NCBI GenBank assembly: GCA_905221605.1
Contig: CAJNDS010002378.1
Coordinates: forward strand, 35,001-99,000
Source: Symbiodinium natans
Lineage: Eukaryota; Sar; Dinophyceae; Suessiales; Symbiodiniaceae
Direction: 5' to 3'
DNA length: 64,000 nucleotides
Part shown: positions 26,561 through 39,021 of the stretch, in pieces
Layout: the number at the start of each line of letters is the position of its first letter
Numbering within the stretch: position 1 is the stretch's first letter
Notes under the pieces: model-generated
The model's database searches: none
Told to the model about the DNA's origin: nothing
Seen by the model: the letters and a program-made list of their open reading frames with translations, nothing else
Program-made: the position numbers and the translations under genes

Positions 26561-28350
26561 CGCAAGTCCGTCTCATGGACTGTGATTTTTCTGACTCGTG
26601 CCACACGTTGTTCCTGACTCGCGGTTGTATTTCCTCACTTGCGCCTCGCTATTTTCTGTCTGCTTTGCCTGACTCGTGCTTCTACGGGCGCCACCCACGG
26701 CATCTTCTGTACAGTTTTCGGGGGTCCCCCGCCCCCACCTTCCTCCTGTCCCGGCGCAACAACTGCACACCCGAAGCACGACCCACGGCATCTCCTCTGC
26801 TTACTATTTTCGGGACCTCTGTACTCAACAGAAGCCGGCGGCCGTTGTCTCGCACTCTCTAACTTCCTCGACTCCTGATGGGTGTCCTGTGGCTGGGGGA
26901 TTCTCGCTCCGCCAGATCCAAACCCACGTCCATAAGATCTCTAAAGTCCTTCAACAGATCCGCTGATCCACTCCCGTGTCTGCGAGTCGCTCAGGAGGAT
27001 GCGAAAACACGTAGTGAGAGAGAGCCCCCACATGTCCGCCACAACAGAGCTCATTTTTAACACTGGAATGTCTCTTGTGCACGTTTCTGCAGCTTGGTCG
27101 CCGTTTTGGCCCGGAAGTCGAACACCGATCATTTTCAGGAGCATCACGCAGCGTGGTGCTTCATGATTCCGCCCTTGAAGTGCCATGCGTTGTCAACCAG
27201 AGACACGATAGCAATTTTTATGTCATGCAAGCGCTGCAAGAGAACCTTTTCTGAACTTTTGCTGCGATACCGCAGCTTGGAGCAACTGTTCACAACTTGC
27301 CCTGGCCGAGCCTCATGGACGATGCGGCCACCACATCTGCACCAAGCCGTCTCCTTGCTGCTCAAGTGCTCAAGACTAAGCGGTCGCAAGCGTCCGCTCT
27401 TCATGTGCCTGAAGAATGGCGCTAGGACCTCCGGTCGTACACAATTCGCCATGGCCCCTGACTGATTCACTGATGCCAGGCGCGTTTCCAACAGCTTGGA
27501 TTCAAGGCGTGACTCACAGACACGCATACACACACATCATGCACGCCCAAGGCTTTGAGAAGTGGAGACGTGGCCAATGGCATAGCCGGAGTCTACTGAG
27601 CTCATACTGACCCGGGCATCCACAGCGGCCGAGTCCTTCTTCGGACCGAAGATGTCGCAATCGGGGCCCCCAAACACTGCCACACAAAGCCTTCGAGTGC
27701 AGCTGAGCGAAGACATGGGGGCCCTTCTTGGGGTTCCATTCTACTTCCTTTGTGGCGGTTATCGGAGCCATCCACAGCCACAAAGCCCATGCCGAGGGGC
27801 TGGAGCTCCCCTTGGGAGTTCCGAAACGGCCACCAAGTTGAGGAGGAAGACGAGGAGGAGCAGCTTCGGAGGACCCGGCAGCGCGGGAGGCCTTGCGGAG
27901 CTTGCGGAGCTTGCGGAGCGGTAGTGGGGGCATCTGCCACTCCGAACTAAGCCCCTTTGAATCCCCAAACATTGTTGAACCCTGCAGGGTTCCTACAAAC
28001 TCGACACCATGGGGAAAGTTAAGAACTCATATTCCAAAGTGGAAACCTAGCGCATCAGTTGCTAAATTCACCATGCGCAACCCATGCCAGCTCTGCACGA
28101 GTCTGGGAGAATCATACCCTTGCTGAGATCCCCCTGAGGCCGCGAACAGATACCTAGCTTCAGGCCCTTCTCACCGGCCTGCCACGCGTCAGAACCGAAG
28201 AGGCTCTATGCGCATTTGCTTCCATGAGCTACGCCATTCTATGCCAAGCACTCGGGGGCATTCTCACAGCTTGCCAATGAGCCGCCACCTCGAGCAAGGA
28301 GACGTCGAGGAGCGCCTGGTCTCGGGCATAGCTACAGCGTGACATTGCAA
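26561..28350. other. no gene recognised
   Basis: Minus-strand frames at 27,144-27,533 (contains VLLQRLHDIKIAIVSLVDNA) and 27,514-27,972 (Ser/Pro-rich) are the most protein-like, but they have no nameable motif and no confirmed junctions. A short run of CTTGCGGAG triplications lies at 27,891-27,918. Confidence 0.35.
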
Positions 28351-28356
28351 CTACGC

Positions 28357-28507
28357 GTCACACATGTCACACATGTCACACATGTCACACATGTCACACA
28401 TGTCACACATGTCACACATGTCACACATGTCACACATGTCACACATGTCACACATGTCACACATGTCACACATGTCACACATGTCACACATGTCACACAT
28501 GTCACAC
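28357..28507. repeat. 9-bp satellite (ACATGTCAC)n
   Basis: About 16 perfect head-to-tail copies. Each unit contains the palindrome ACATGT. Because the unit is a multiple of three, every frame stays open (THV-, SHM- and CDM-type repeats), which explains the long frames on both strands. A short CA run follows. Confidence 0.97.
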
Positions 28508-28827
28508 ACACACACATACAGAGTGCAATACGTGTGCCTCAACGTCTTGGGCATTTCCGAGGCACCGTCCACAACACCTGGTAGCTGTTTAGCAACGAAG
28601 GGAGAACGTTCACTGAGTGACATACGCAACTCAGCTCCTTCCGTACGTGCACCAAATCAACGTAAGGCTACGGCGGCATCACAGCATGGACACAAAAGGC
28701 CTCACCGAGAAAACTTGAGCGCCATCCATGCCCTTTTTTGTGGGACAAATCGAAGTTCGCCTGCAAAAAAAAACCTCTTCTTCTTCTTTTTCTTCTTCTG
28801 CTGTGTTGTAGGGTTTGAAGGACCTCC

Positions 28828-28870
<43 letters not shown>

Positions 28871-31800
28871 CTCTCTCAGCGAGACTAAAGTCTTGTCGTG
28901 TCCGTGCTCAAGTGGAAAGTAGACAACTCGAACTAGCAGCACCTCAACGAGCTGTCGAATGCGCACAAAGGCAGCAGACTGAGCCTCAAGCACAAAGGCC
29001 TTTGCACAGCGGACAGGTAATCTACACCGCACAGCTGCACAGTCGAGCCACGCAAATTGCAGTGTTGAGCGGCTCGCAACCTCGAAAGACCTGATGAAAC
29101 CTCAATACCAAGTTGGGAGTCCACACAGTTTGGGTGTGTGTGTGTGTGTGTGTGTGTTTGAATCAGCGGGGGGCTGAAATTGAGAAGCTTGAAGCTTGTG
29201 AGGGCCGGTTTCAGCCTTGGGCGTTCAGGAGCAAAGCTTCAGCGCTACACAGCAAAATCTTGCCAAGTCTTGCCAGTTCTTGGCTCTGACGAAGTGGCTT
29301 TGGACTGGGTGGCGCAAAGAATCAAACAAAGCGGCGAATGCACCGACCATGCAACGCGGTAATCACAAGCAGCACGCCACAAGCGCAACTGGAACCGATC
29401 AACCGCGTACCAGTGACATTCTTGTTAAAACATGTGCCAAAGTGTGTCAAGTGCATGCGGAAGCACGTTCCCCGCCAAACCTTAAACCTATCAGCCAGCG
29501 TCAGTTTGCGTTCCCATCAGTCGAAGCCACTTTGTCGGGGGTCCTCGGAAGTCAATGCTGCGACATGCCATCCCCCACCCCGAGCCCGGCAGAGAAGCCG
29601 GCATCTCGCAGAACTCGCGCAATGCTCCGCAAGAAACCTCTGAGCATATCGCTCTACCCATCCCCCTCTTGAGCAACTGCTCAACTTAACGCCGGGCAAG
29701 CATTGCAGCCCCGGCCACACCTGGAAATAGCTTGGGATCATGGGCTGTGCCCGGTACGCTGAGCGCTTGCTTGACAGGGGCCCTCTACTAAGAGTCTGAC
29801 AAGTTCTGACAATGGCCTTGACAAAGAGGAGACTTGTGCTACGCAAAAGTTTGAAGCAGAAGTGCGCACATATCAGTTTGCCTCTCACCCCCCGGGCTAT
29901 TTTCGGCCAGGATCATGCCAGCAGCGCGCTTGCATGTCGGACGGGATTGTCCGCAGAACAGCTTCTACCCGAGCTTTGGGCCACCTGCTTGCAGCTGGAA
30001 GCTTTATGCACTGGACATGATTGCAACTCCCACATCGAGAACGCGGACACGAGGTCACAAAGATGACAGCTAGATACAGCTAGATTCAACTCACATGTGC
30101 CGTGTGCTTTCCTGCCAGTGCATGTAGCATTGTAGCAGCTGTAGCAGACGCAGTGAGACAAGAAGCTAGGTCCAGTTGGGTCACCAGGAGATGGGACCCA
30201 CACGAAGGCCGAGTCAGAGCTTCAGCTGTACTTTCGAGTGGCCACTTCAATCAGCCTTGGAGAAGAGGGGATCAAGAGGAATGGAAAGGGCTCTGGCAGC
30301 TCTGGCAGCTCTGGCAGCTGCTCTCTTTCTAACTCTGCTCCTGCCATGTCCTGCCACAGCCAAGTGGCGCAAGCACAGCTGAGACACCCAAATAGACCTC
30401 AGAGAGACGGAACGCATACCGATTCCGAGCACACCCATCTCTCTTCGGGACAGCGTTATGGCCGAGGCAGGCACCCAGCAAAATCTCCAAAAGGTAGACT
30501 CGCCCTTCCTGTACTGCCCCTCGGTCTTCTCCACAGGGTCCTCGGGACCACTCACATGCCCCACGACACTGTGGACAGTCCTCTCTGGTGTGCTGTGCGC
30601 TCTGAGGCCGCTGCACCCGTCCAGTGCAGGAAGATCCTGGGTGGAACTTGAGCAAAGTCATCACTTCTCCAACGGCATACCCGCAGGATATAGTGGCGGA
30701 GACCGAAATCGAAGTCACTAGAAAGAAGTTGTGGGAGAGAGAGAGAGAGAGCAAGAACCTGCGAGAAGGACACGCTCGAGGGAGAGAAAGAACTGAAGTA
30801 AGTAGACAGCACGGTGCCGGAAAGCTGAGAGCTCCTCATAGCTACGCATGACCTTAATGCATCCAGGATCGGGCTTTGGCCACTCCTGATGTGATACTCT
30901 TCCTGCGCCATCTGGATCGCCTTCCTCTGGAAGGGAGCTGGGCGGAGACCCGCCACACCACTTGGCAGAGTGATCTGAGTCTTACGGTCTTACGGCGAGC
31001 GAGGCTGCCGGGGAAACTCTACACTGACACACACTGACCCGCCCTGCACCCCAAAAGCAACCCGAAGGTTAGCTGGCGGCCCAAAAAGCCCGCCTGTACT
31101 GCGGAACCAGTGACGTGTCCGTCAGCCGAAATCCGCCGCGAACCTGCAGACTCCACTGCCCTCATCGCCTCAAAGCCGCTGACTATATCCAGCGTGCATG
31201 TTTCGGCTTGGTTCTGGATTACTTCGGCGTATGTCGGTGTGGCTTCAAGGTATTTCGGGATTCCTTCCACAAACCTCCGGCTTACTTATCCTTTTTGCTG
31301 GGCCTGTTTCGATGTTATTTCAGGTTTACTTCGCCTGTTTGGGGTTGCACGGGCTTGTGCCCATCATTTGTCTCAGTACCTTGACAGGGCGCTATCCCAG
31401 TGCAAGGACCGCCTCGGCACTATCTCAGTGACCTGACGGCGAACTATCTCAGCGCAAGGCTCCCGCTGCGCCAGGCTATTCGTGTACCCATAATTCAGGG
31501 GAGGGGGGCATACAAAAACGACCATTCAGTCCAGACCTCAGGCATAAGGCGTTTTGTTCGACCCACAGGGAGTCATGCCAAACAAAGAACGATCGGGACC
31601 CCCTGGAGAGATTCTTACGTCTCCCGGGCGAATGCACGCCGTTTTCAGCTGCGGGATTCCGGCAAGTCTAAGGGTCTAGGAGCCTAACATTTCTTCATCG
31701 CGTTGGCGCCTGGTCATCATTGGGCTCACCGCAAGCAAACAGCTTCGGCTCGAAAGGGTTGCAGCAGTTCACGCCTCCGCTACACTTCATGGGTACAAGC

Positions 31801-34800
31801 CTACCTCAATGAAAAGCTAGGAAAAGCTACAGCAGATGTCGAATCCAAAGTTGCCCACCCACTGCCCAGAACTCGTAGAAAGCAGGGGGTGTCGAGTTGA
31901 CGCCACCTGCCAACGACCGTGGGCCATGCGATGGGCGAACTCATGTTCGATTTGCTGTGGTGGTTTGATGGCTTTTGTGTGGACGTCACGGCGACCTGAT
32001 GTAGCGATCGGGGCCACGCAGTAGAGATTGCCATCCTCCAGAAGTCGAAGGATGTGAACATGGGCCTTCAAACGCGGCTTTCAACTGCGCTCTTCTGGCA
32101 CTGTTTTTGCATGTTGGGGGCGAGGTCCTTGTAACCCATGGTTAAGCTCTCGTCGACATCCGTGTTCGGGGCGAACTCCAGGGCGCCCATGTCCAAGAAC
32201 TGCCCGCCTTTGGAGATTAAACGCCGTAACGAAAGTGCGGCGATGGAAACGGCGGAGAAGCGCCTGAGGCTTTCCGGGTGTCTACATTGGTGATCATCGC
32301 AAGGCTCTCGGCCTCAAAGTACCTCCCAATTGTTGGAAGAACTGCACCCGTAGTTTCAGCACAAGTTGGCAAGCCCTTACCAAAATCGAGAAACCCGGGC
32401 ACGGCTGCATGTAAGAAGACCAGGTGTAAAGCCCAAGAACCACACCAGCGAGCCACGCCTCGGCACAACACTTGGCACAAGGGCCTCTTCGCGCGTGTTC
32501 CGTGATGCAATGGGGCAGCTGCCAGCGTACACACGACGGCAAGGAAGAAGAACCTGCCATAATCTTGCAAATCGCCTTTGGCAGTGGAGGCCATGGTTGG
32601 CAGGGTGCTTGAGCACGTACGCAGCTCGGCGTCCGTGTCAAGTACTACTTTTAGGGGGGTCGAGGCCTCTGGGCTTGGCATGCACATGCTTCACATGCCC
32701 ATCATGCCAAGATCACGCTGCGACAATTGTACCAGCCGAGGCCACCAGTTTGGCTCTCGGTGTGAGATGTCTTTGGAATCTTGCCGCCTGAAAGGAACGG
32801 ACCCTTTGCACCCACAGGGCCACAACGTAGATTTCGTGAGGTTGTGGCTGGTGCCAGACTCTGTACCACATGCCCACCGGAACGATCAAGCCTTGGTGAG
32901 GAAGACTCGGCGCGTGGATTGTGGAGTGCAAGTTGCAAGGGTCGATGAAACAAGCACTCTCTAAGCTGGACGCACGCTACGACAAGCACCCACATTGGCA
33001 CGGTGTGCTTGTAATGGACCTGACAACGGCATTCAGGGAATTCAAGAGTTCAAGGGTCGCAGCGCATCCGAATAGAGATATGACATGTCACGTTGCCAGA
33101 CTGAGCGCTGCACAGAGAATGTCAGGAGCCAGGAAACGCAAAGAAAGATTGCCCAGGGAACAAGGACAGCCTTGGAGACCAAGTCATCGCAACGGACAGG
33201 GCGCAGATGGGCACAGCATGGGCACAGCATGGGCACCTCCAGCATTGCCACTCGGTTTATTCGCCATCTCCTGTCACATGCTGCGAGCAGAAAACCCACA
33301 GCACCCTTGCATCCTGCTAGACGGGTCAGACAGCTAGGGGCTCCCTGGCACTGTCTTCGGCTGAAGCTGCGCAGAGCCATAGGCAGCCTTCCACGATCGC
33401 GCCCAGCGGACAGCAAGATGGTGGGCTAAGGCATTTGTGAGAAGGCTAAATGGCTGAATGGCTAAGCATTGCTAAGCAGGATATGCAGACGCTTCACTGC
33501 TTCACCTCCATGGACCACAGCAGGGCCTCGGCTGAGCCGAAGCGCACATCTCGGGATGCACTCGCGTTGGATGCCTTGCTTCCAAGCCGCTCCGCTGCAG
33601 CGCTTCGTGTACCTTACATGTCATGACTCACACAATTCACGCCATTGTTTTTGATGACCCCTCCTGCTGCTTATCCTTGTCACGATCTCACAACTGAATC
33701 TTCTCCGCAAAAGTGAGCAGAGGGGAATCCCAGAGCCAACACTACTTCACAGGGTGACAGCGGTCCACTTGCTTCTCAGGTGCACTATCGAATCTGGGCG
33801 TAGAGTTCAGTCGCCCACATTGTGCTGATACTCAACACTGCGGAATCAGGTATACTTGCAACAAAACGCCCATGAATTCGAGTCGCACGAGGGTTCTGCA
33901 TTGGATGAACATCAATGGAAGCAGAAGCAATGCCACTTGAACGCCAAAAGCACAACGCTTACGTGCAAGGTACGAGCCTCACACTTCAGCGAGGGACGAC
34001 TATGGCTGATGGTAACAGGCTCTATCTGTAGGGCTTCCGCAGGCCTCTACACCGATCAGGTGCTAATCTCGGGTCACGCTCAAGGTACTTTTGTTGGATA
34101 ACGCTCCGTGCCAGGGGCGGCGTGAGACGACATCAGAAGTGATCAGACCAAGACTTGTCAACAGAAACATGGCGAGGTCAGGGGAAAGGATATTCTGGTG
34201 ATCGTGCTCTAACCCACGTGCTAAGCACTTCGATGGACTGACTGAGGGTGTCCCTGTCAGCTTTGCAGACATGTGAACCCTTCTCATCTAGCCACAGGGC
34301 ATTCGTGCCAAGCTCCTTTGTAGCTTTGTAGGAAACTTTGTCGTCGAGCACGTGCACTGTGAGACTTTGGCGTACTCAAAAGCTCTAACCACCAACCCCC
34401 ACGGTCGATGCACCTCAGCCACTCCACTCGAAATGACATGGTACATGCAAAGACTAAGGCTGCGCTTTGCCACCCATGCTCGACTGTTTGCTAGGCCTAG
34501 ATGCAAACACATGTTCAATCTTTCCAACATACAACGGCTTCCTCTGCCTGCCCTTTGTCGCGCACCTGTTTTCAGGCTGCACGTCGTGCGTTCCTGCACA
34601 ATCTCCCAGCGACTCCATGAGCTGAACCATTGTGGTGGTGGCTGCCCTTCACACTGCTTCGACGAAGCTGCAGACGCCACTCACTCCACAAAAGCTCCAC
34701 AGGCCAGAATCGTTAGAAGAGAGGTCTGCACATCGCAGTCTCAGAGGCCCAGTTGGAGGCCAACAAGATCTCGGCCAGGCTCACCATGCCTCAGAGCTTT

Positions 34801-37750
34801 CAAAGCTCCTGAGGCGAAGGCGAGAGGTGCACCAAGGAGTCAGAGAACCCTTCGGAGGACTTTTCCGAGGTCCGAGAACCTGGCAACACCACGGCCAGAA
34901 AACCTTCGCCGTTCTCGGCTTCAAGGCTACGGGGCTTTTGCCTCACCGCGCACTTTCGTTGCTCTGGAGTCTCTCGTTGGTTCTCTTTGGCTCTCTTTGC
35001 TTTCCGGGGCTGGGGGATCTGCCCAAGGCACTGCCGGGGCTCAGCAAACAGGGGCAGGCCCATGGAAGTGAACTCAGCTGAACCCACTATCTGAAGTCTG
35101 CATCTTCCTCGACTGCCTTTGACGACTCCCTCCCTGTGGCTCTCGACTGGAACAAACTAGAACTTGTGAAAGATTTTGCAGCCACACTTTTAATGCTGAA
35201 CAGAGGTCAGGAGAAGTCCATCCAACGTGGCCTGCCCGGCCTGCGTCATTGTGCAGCCACGCCGTGGGAAGACTCCGTACGCCCGTGGATTCAGACTCCC
35301 TGGCGCTTGGAGCACCATGGCTCTTCTCCATGTGCTTCTCCGATACTCAGCTCGTTCTTCCTCCAACGTTCCATGCCTTCAGCCGCCTCTTTTGCAAGGT
35401 GAGCTGGTCGCTCACCTGTTGCAAGGACACCTCCTTGATGCCGTGGATCCTGCACAGCTCCCCCCGATGCTCTGACAAGCCCTGCTGCAAGCCCCGCTCA
35501 AACTCTGCTCAGTTTGGTCACACTATCCGGGCCTTGACTTTCATCGGAACAGTGCTCTACACCATTGATGCCTGGTGCAGTCTTCCACTGTCCATTGATT
35601 CGACAGGACAAGAACGTCTGCGCAGTCCCAATTGTCTAGTTGTCTCTTCTTGCGAGTATCTTGCGGCAAATCTAGCATTTCTCTTCTCCTTGGGGTTTGC
35701 AGGGCACGTCACGTGCAAGCACCAGATTGATCGATAGACGAACTCTCCTGCAGTTCTGCTATATGTTTCTACATTTCCCATTGGGCTTGGGGCGAAGTCA
35801 ATAACACAGTCCTCTAGAAGCTGTTTGCCATCCTGTCGCCTCTAGAAGTCGAAGAACTCTGTCGACGTCGCACTGTGGAATGGAGCCCCGCAGAATCTCC
35901 TCAAGCTCGGGCTTATACAAAGAACATTACAATTGCGAAACTCTGAGCTGGGCCCCCAGGCTCAAGTAACTCAACTTTCCAAGAGCATCCGAAAAACTCT
36001 TCTGAAAGAGAAAGAAGCACGGAGCGAGAGGTGCAAGCTCCTCGCGACACGTGCGCCGGCCTTCCTGTAGGCTGGGGCGAAACACCAGCCTCAAGCAACG
36101 GAAAGATTCTTGCCAGGCTCCAAATACCATCCATCGTATCTTGCATATCTTTCCCGAGGTCTGAACAGAAGTCTTACAATCTTACAGGAAAGAGGCGGCT
36201 TCAGGTTGAGCCAAGCTACACTGGAATGCCGCTGACCATGGCTCCGTATCCTGCCAGGGTGGGTCAGTGTCAGTGGGCTCTGAGCTAGACTCGCGTGAAG
36301 CTGGGCGGCAATCGCACATGTGGTGCTGGGAGTTCGTGGAAGCTTCTAGAGCTGCTTTATTGCAGAGTGGACATATCGGGGTGGTTGTTTCTCTCTGCTG
36401 TGTATTCCCTGAAACGTGTTCAGCTCCAGACGTGGAATACACTTAGCCCCACGGGACTGGGCCTGCAGGCATCAGCGTCTTCCTCAGGCAATGCCCCCAA
36501 ACCACCCGGCGCGCAAGATTTCGTAGAATGTGCCATGGGTGCTATGCAATCTGCAGCAAAGAGACCGCAGCCAGAGCGAGCTGCATTCTTGGAGCTCCCG
36601 TTGAAAGCGCGACGATTCCAGCACCTGATGAAAAAGCAATATCTCGAACAGCCTTTGATCATGCGTCCCTGCGCTTGCCAAAGCAAGACCGAACGGGACA
36701 GAAGATGAAGTGAGATGAAGTGAAATGGAAGTTGGGAAGTGAGAGGTTGCCGCGCCTGCTTGGCTTCAGCCCGGTCGAGGCCGGCTTCCTCAGAGCTCAG
36801 CGGTCACGTTACAACCAGGGCCGACGTTTCGCATCTACGTGGCCAGTTCTCTAAGTCCTCCTTAGTAGGGTACCCTGATGCAGCGAACCTACTGGCCCCA
36901 AGCCAAGCACGGCTCTGCAAATTCGCTTGCAGCTCGGCTTCTGTCACGGAATCGAGCAGAACCTCCGAACTACTCGAAAAACATCAACTTCAAATGCGCC
37001 GCTGGCACGCGGTAGAGATCACCAAAGGGATCTTAGGCGAGTCAAAAACATGCGACAAATTTTGCATGGAGACCCTGAACCTTAAGTCCTGAGCGCTAAA
37101 CATGCTGAACCTCCAACCTGCTTCGACACTTGGACCGCTGGTGAGAGCACGAACCCCGCGCCCTGTGACATCCCCGCCATACCCGGCGAATATGACACAT
37201 TCCCGGCCCAAAATCACAACCAATCCCCAGCATTGAAGGAAGGTGGGGTGCGCGGGGCGTCTGCCTGGTGGTTTGCGAGTTGCTGGTCCTCGCAGTGATG
37301 GCGCCAACCTCAGAGAAGACCACAAGATGACAACATGCCAATGACGGAACAATACCAGAGATTCGTGATCTAGGGGCCCTTTGATAACCCAGACACTTCT
37401 TTTTGTTTGGGGCCCTAGTCACTGCTTGTTTTGATATAAGCCCACGACCCAGCGCAGCCATCAACTCCTGGCGTGCAGGTGCTGAGGATCATGGCTCGCA
37501 CTTCTTTCCCGAAAGCCTTGCAAAAAAGTGGGGCTCCTCTACGGGGACTGCGATAAACTCATACCAACAGGGATGCTTGCCAAGAAGTACATACGAACTC
37601 CAGAAGCCAAGTCTTTAAACTATATGCACATATCTATATACATGGTACTCCCCCCACGGGACCTACCTTTTTGAAGCTTGTATTGCTGAGGTTTTGGTCT
37701 GGTGGGGAGGGGGAGAGATAAAACAAAAATATATCAACGGGGCTCCTGGG
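28508..37750. other. long gene-poor stretch
   Basis: No gene recognised. It holds a CTT/TTC-rich tract (28,775-28,798), a CT microsatellite (28,831-28,877), a GT microsatellite (29,133-29,157), a GCTCTGGCA 9-bp repeat (30,290-30,322) and a GA run (30,736-30,750). Open frames up to 239 codons (plus 34,352-35,071) have antisense frames of comparable length and arginine/serine/proline-rich composition, so I do not call them genes. Confidence 0.4.
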
Positions 37751-38072
37751 GGGGCACTTTAAAGTACTTTAAAGTGCCCCCCGGATCCAAGATCCAAGAT
37801 CCAAGATGCCCCAAAAACTTTTTGCGGAATCTTGGATCTTGGGCCCGGGGACACTTTAAAGTACTTTAAAGTGCCCCTTGGGGCCCAATTCGTCTAAGTA
37901 CAAATGGTGCCCCTGTACTTTGTCTCCGGAGCTCCCAGGGGGGCACTTTAAAGTACTTTAAAGTGCCCCCGGATCCAAGATCCAAGATCCAAGATGCCTC
38001 AACAAGTTTTTGGGGCATCTTGGATCTTGGATCTTGGATCCCGGGGCACTTTAAAGTACTTTAAAGTATCCC
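37751..38072. repeat. nested-palindrome array (CACTTTAAAGTACTTTAAAGTG)
   Basis: Four near-copies of a roughly 30-bp palindrome centred on AAAGTACTTT with GGGG/CCCC ends lie at 37,751-37,780, about 37,848-37,877, 37,940-37,969 and 38,043-38,072; the first and third are perfect. Between copies 1-2 and 3-4, GATCCAAGAT words face ATCTTGGATC words across a short loop. Each pair can therefore fold as one long hairpin or as small hairpins at its ends. The two roughly 127-bp modules are separated by about 62 bp. Confidence 0.95.
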
Positions 38073-38279
38073 CTAGGGGTTAATTCCTCTAAGGAGAGAG
38101 GCTCTGGGCGCCATAACCCTCAACATTTCAGTTGTATAGCAACTCGATACCTGTACTCAGGTATTCCTAAATCCTAAATCATATTAGTATCCCCTCGCTC
38201 CCCCTCCTCTCCGCTCCGCTCCGCTGCGCTCTCTGGTTGTCTTGTCAGGGCTTGTTCAAGGCTTATCTTTGTAACCTTA

Positions 38280-39021
38280 TCAGTTAAGGGATTAGGGTTC
38301 GAAAGGGAAGGCCCGGAACTCTTAGGGTTTAAGGCTTTAATCCCTAAGCCTCCATGCCAATAGGGTTTAGGCTCAAACCTTAAACCCTAAACCTTTTAAT
38401 CATACATAGGGTTTCAAGGTTAAGCTATAAGACTTAAATCCTTAACCATAGCCTTTTAAACCCCATAGTGAAGGTTTAAAGGTTTAGGGTTTATGGTTGA
38501 GGCATTTAAAAACTGAGCCGGCAAGTAAACCTACACCCTTAACCTTGAAGCCCTGGGGTTAAGGGGGTTAAGGCTGAGAGGCTAAGGGTTTCAGATTTAA
38601 GCAGTCAAACCTAAGGCCATAGAGTTTAAACCCGAAGTGTTTAAGGCTTGGGCATTTACACGTTGACCCTAAACCCTTTAGGCTCAAAACCCGAAACCCT
38701 GTAGGGCTCTAAAAGGTTCAAGGGTGTTAAGCCTACAGGCGCTGATGGTATACTTGCCCAGACCTTAGGTTGTTTAAACCATTTAGCCCTATCGGGCTTC
38801 GCTAATGGTTTAGGGCTTTTCAGGGTGTATCTCTAAACCCTCACGTGGTTAGCCCTCTAGGGTGTAGATCCTACAGGGAAAAAGGTCTAGGGTTTAAGAT
38901 TCAAGAACTGCCTATCTAAACCTAAATCCCATAGGGTTATTGCCTATGTTTGTAGGGCTTGCCTCCTGTGGAAATGCAGAGAGAACACCGTACAAGTACT
39001 CACCATGTATGTATATAGGGT
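38280..39021 (-). repeat. telomere-motif-rich dispersed element, copy B, distal part
   Basis: This is the reverse complement of copy A at 9,366-10,380. Landmarks run in the same order: CAGGAGGCAA (about 38,956), GGGCTAACCACGTGAGG (about 38,848), CCTAAGGTCTGGGCA (about 38,760) and the TTCGAA tail (about 38,300). It lacks one of the two tandem 320-bp units of copy A, so it is shorter. The element is cut at 39,021, where the C-rich element begins, and resumes at 40,921. Confidence 0.8.

Noticed and set aside
28357-28507. CRISPR array
   Set aside because: The units are contiguous 9-bp copies without spacers, and the context is eukaryotic.
28339-28888. Long THV/SHM/CDM repeat proteins on both strands
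   Set aside because: Arise from the 9-bp satellite, which has no stop in any frame.
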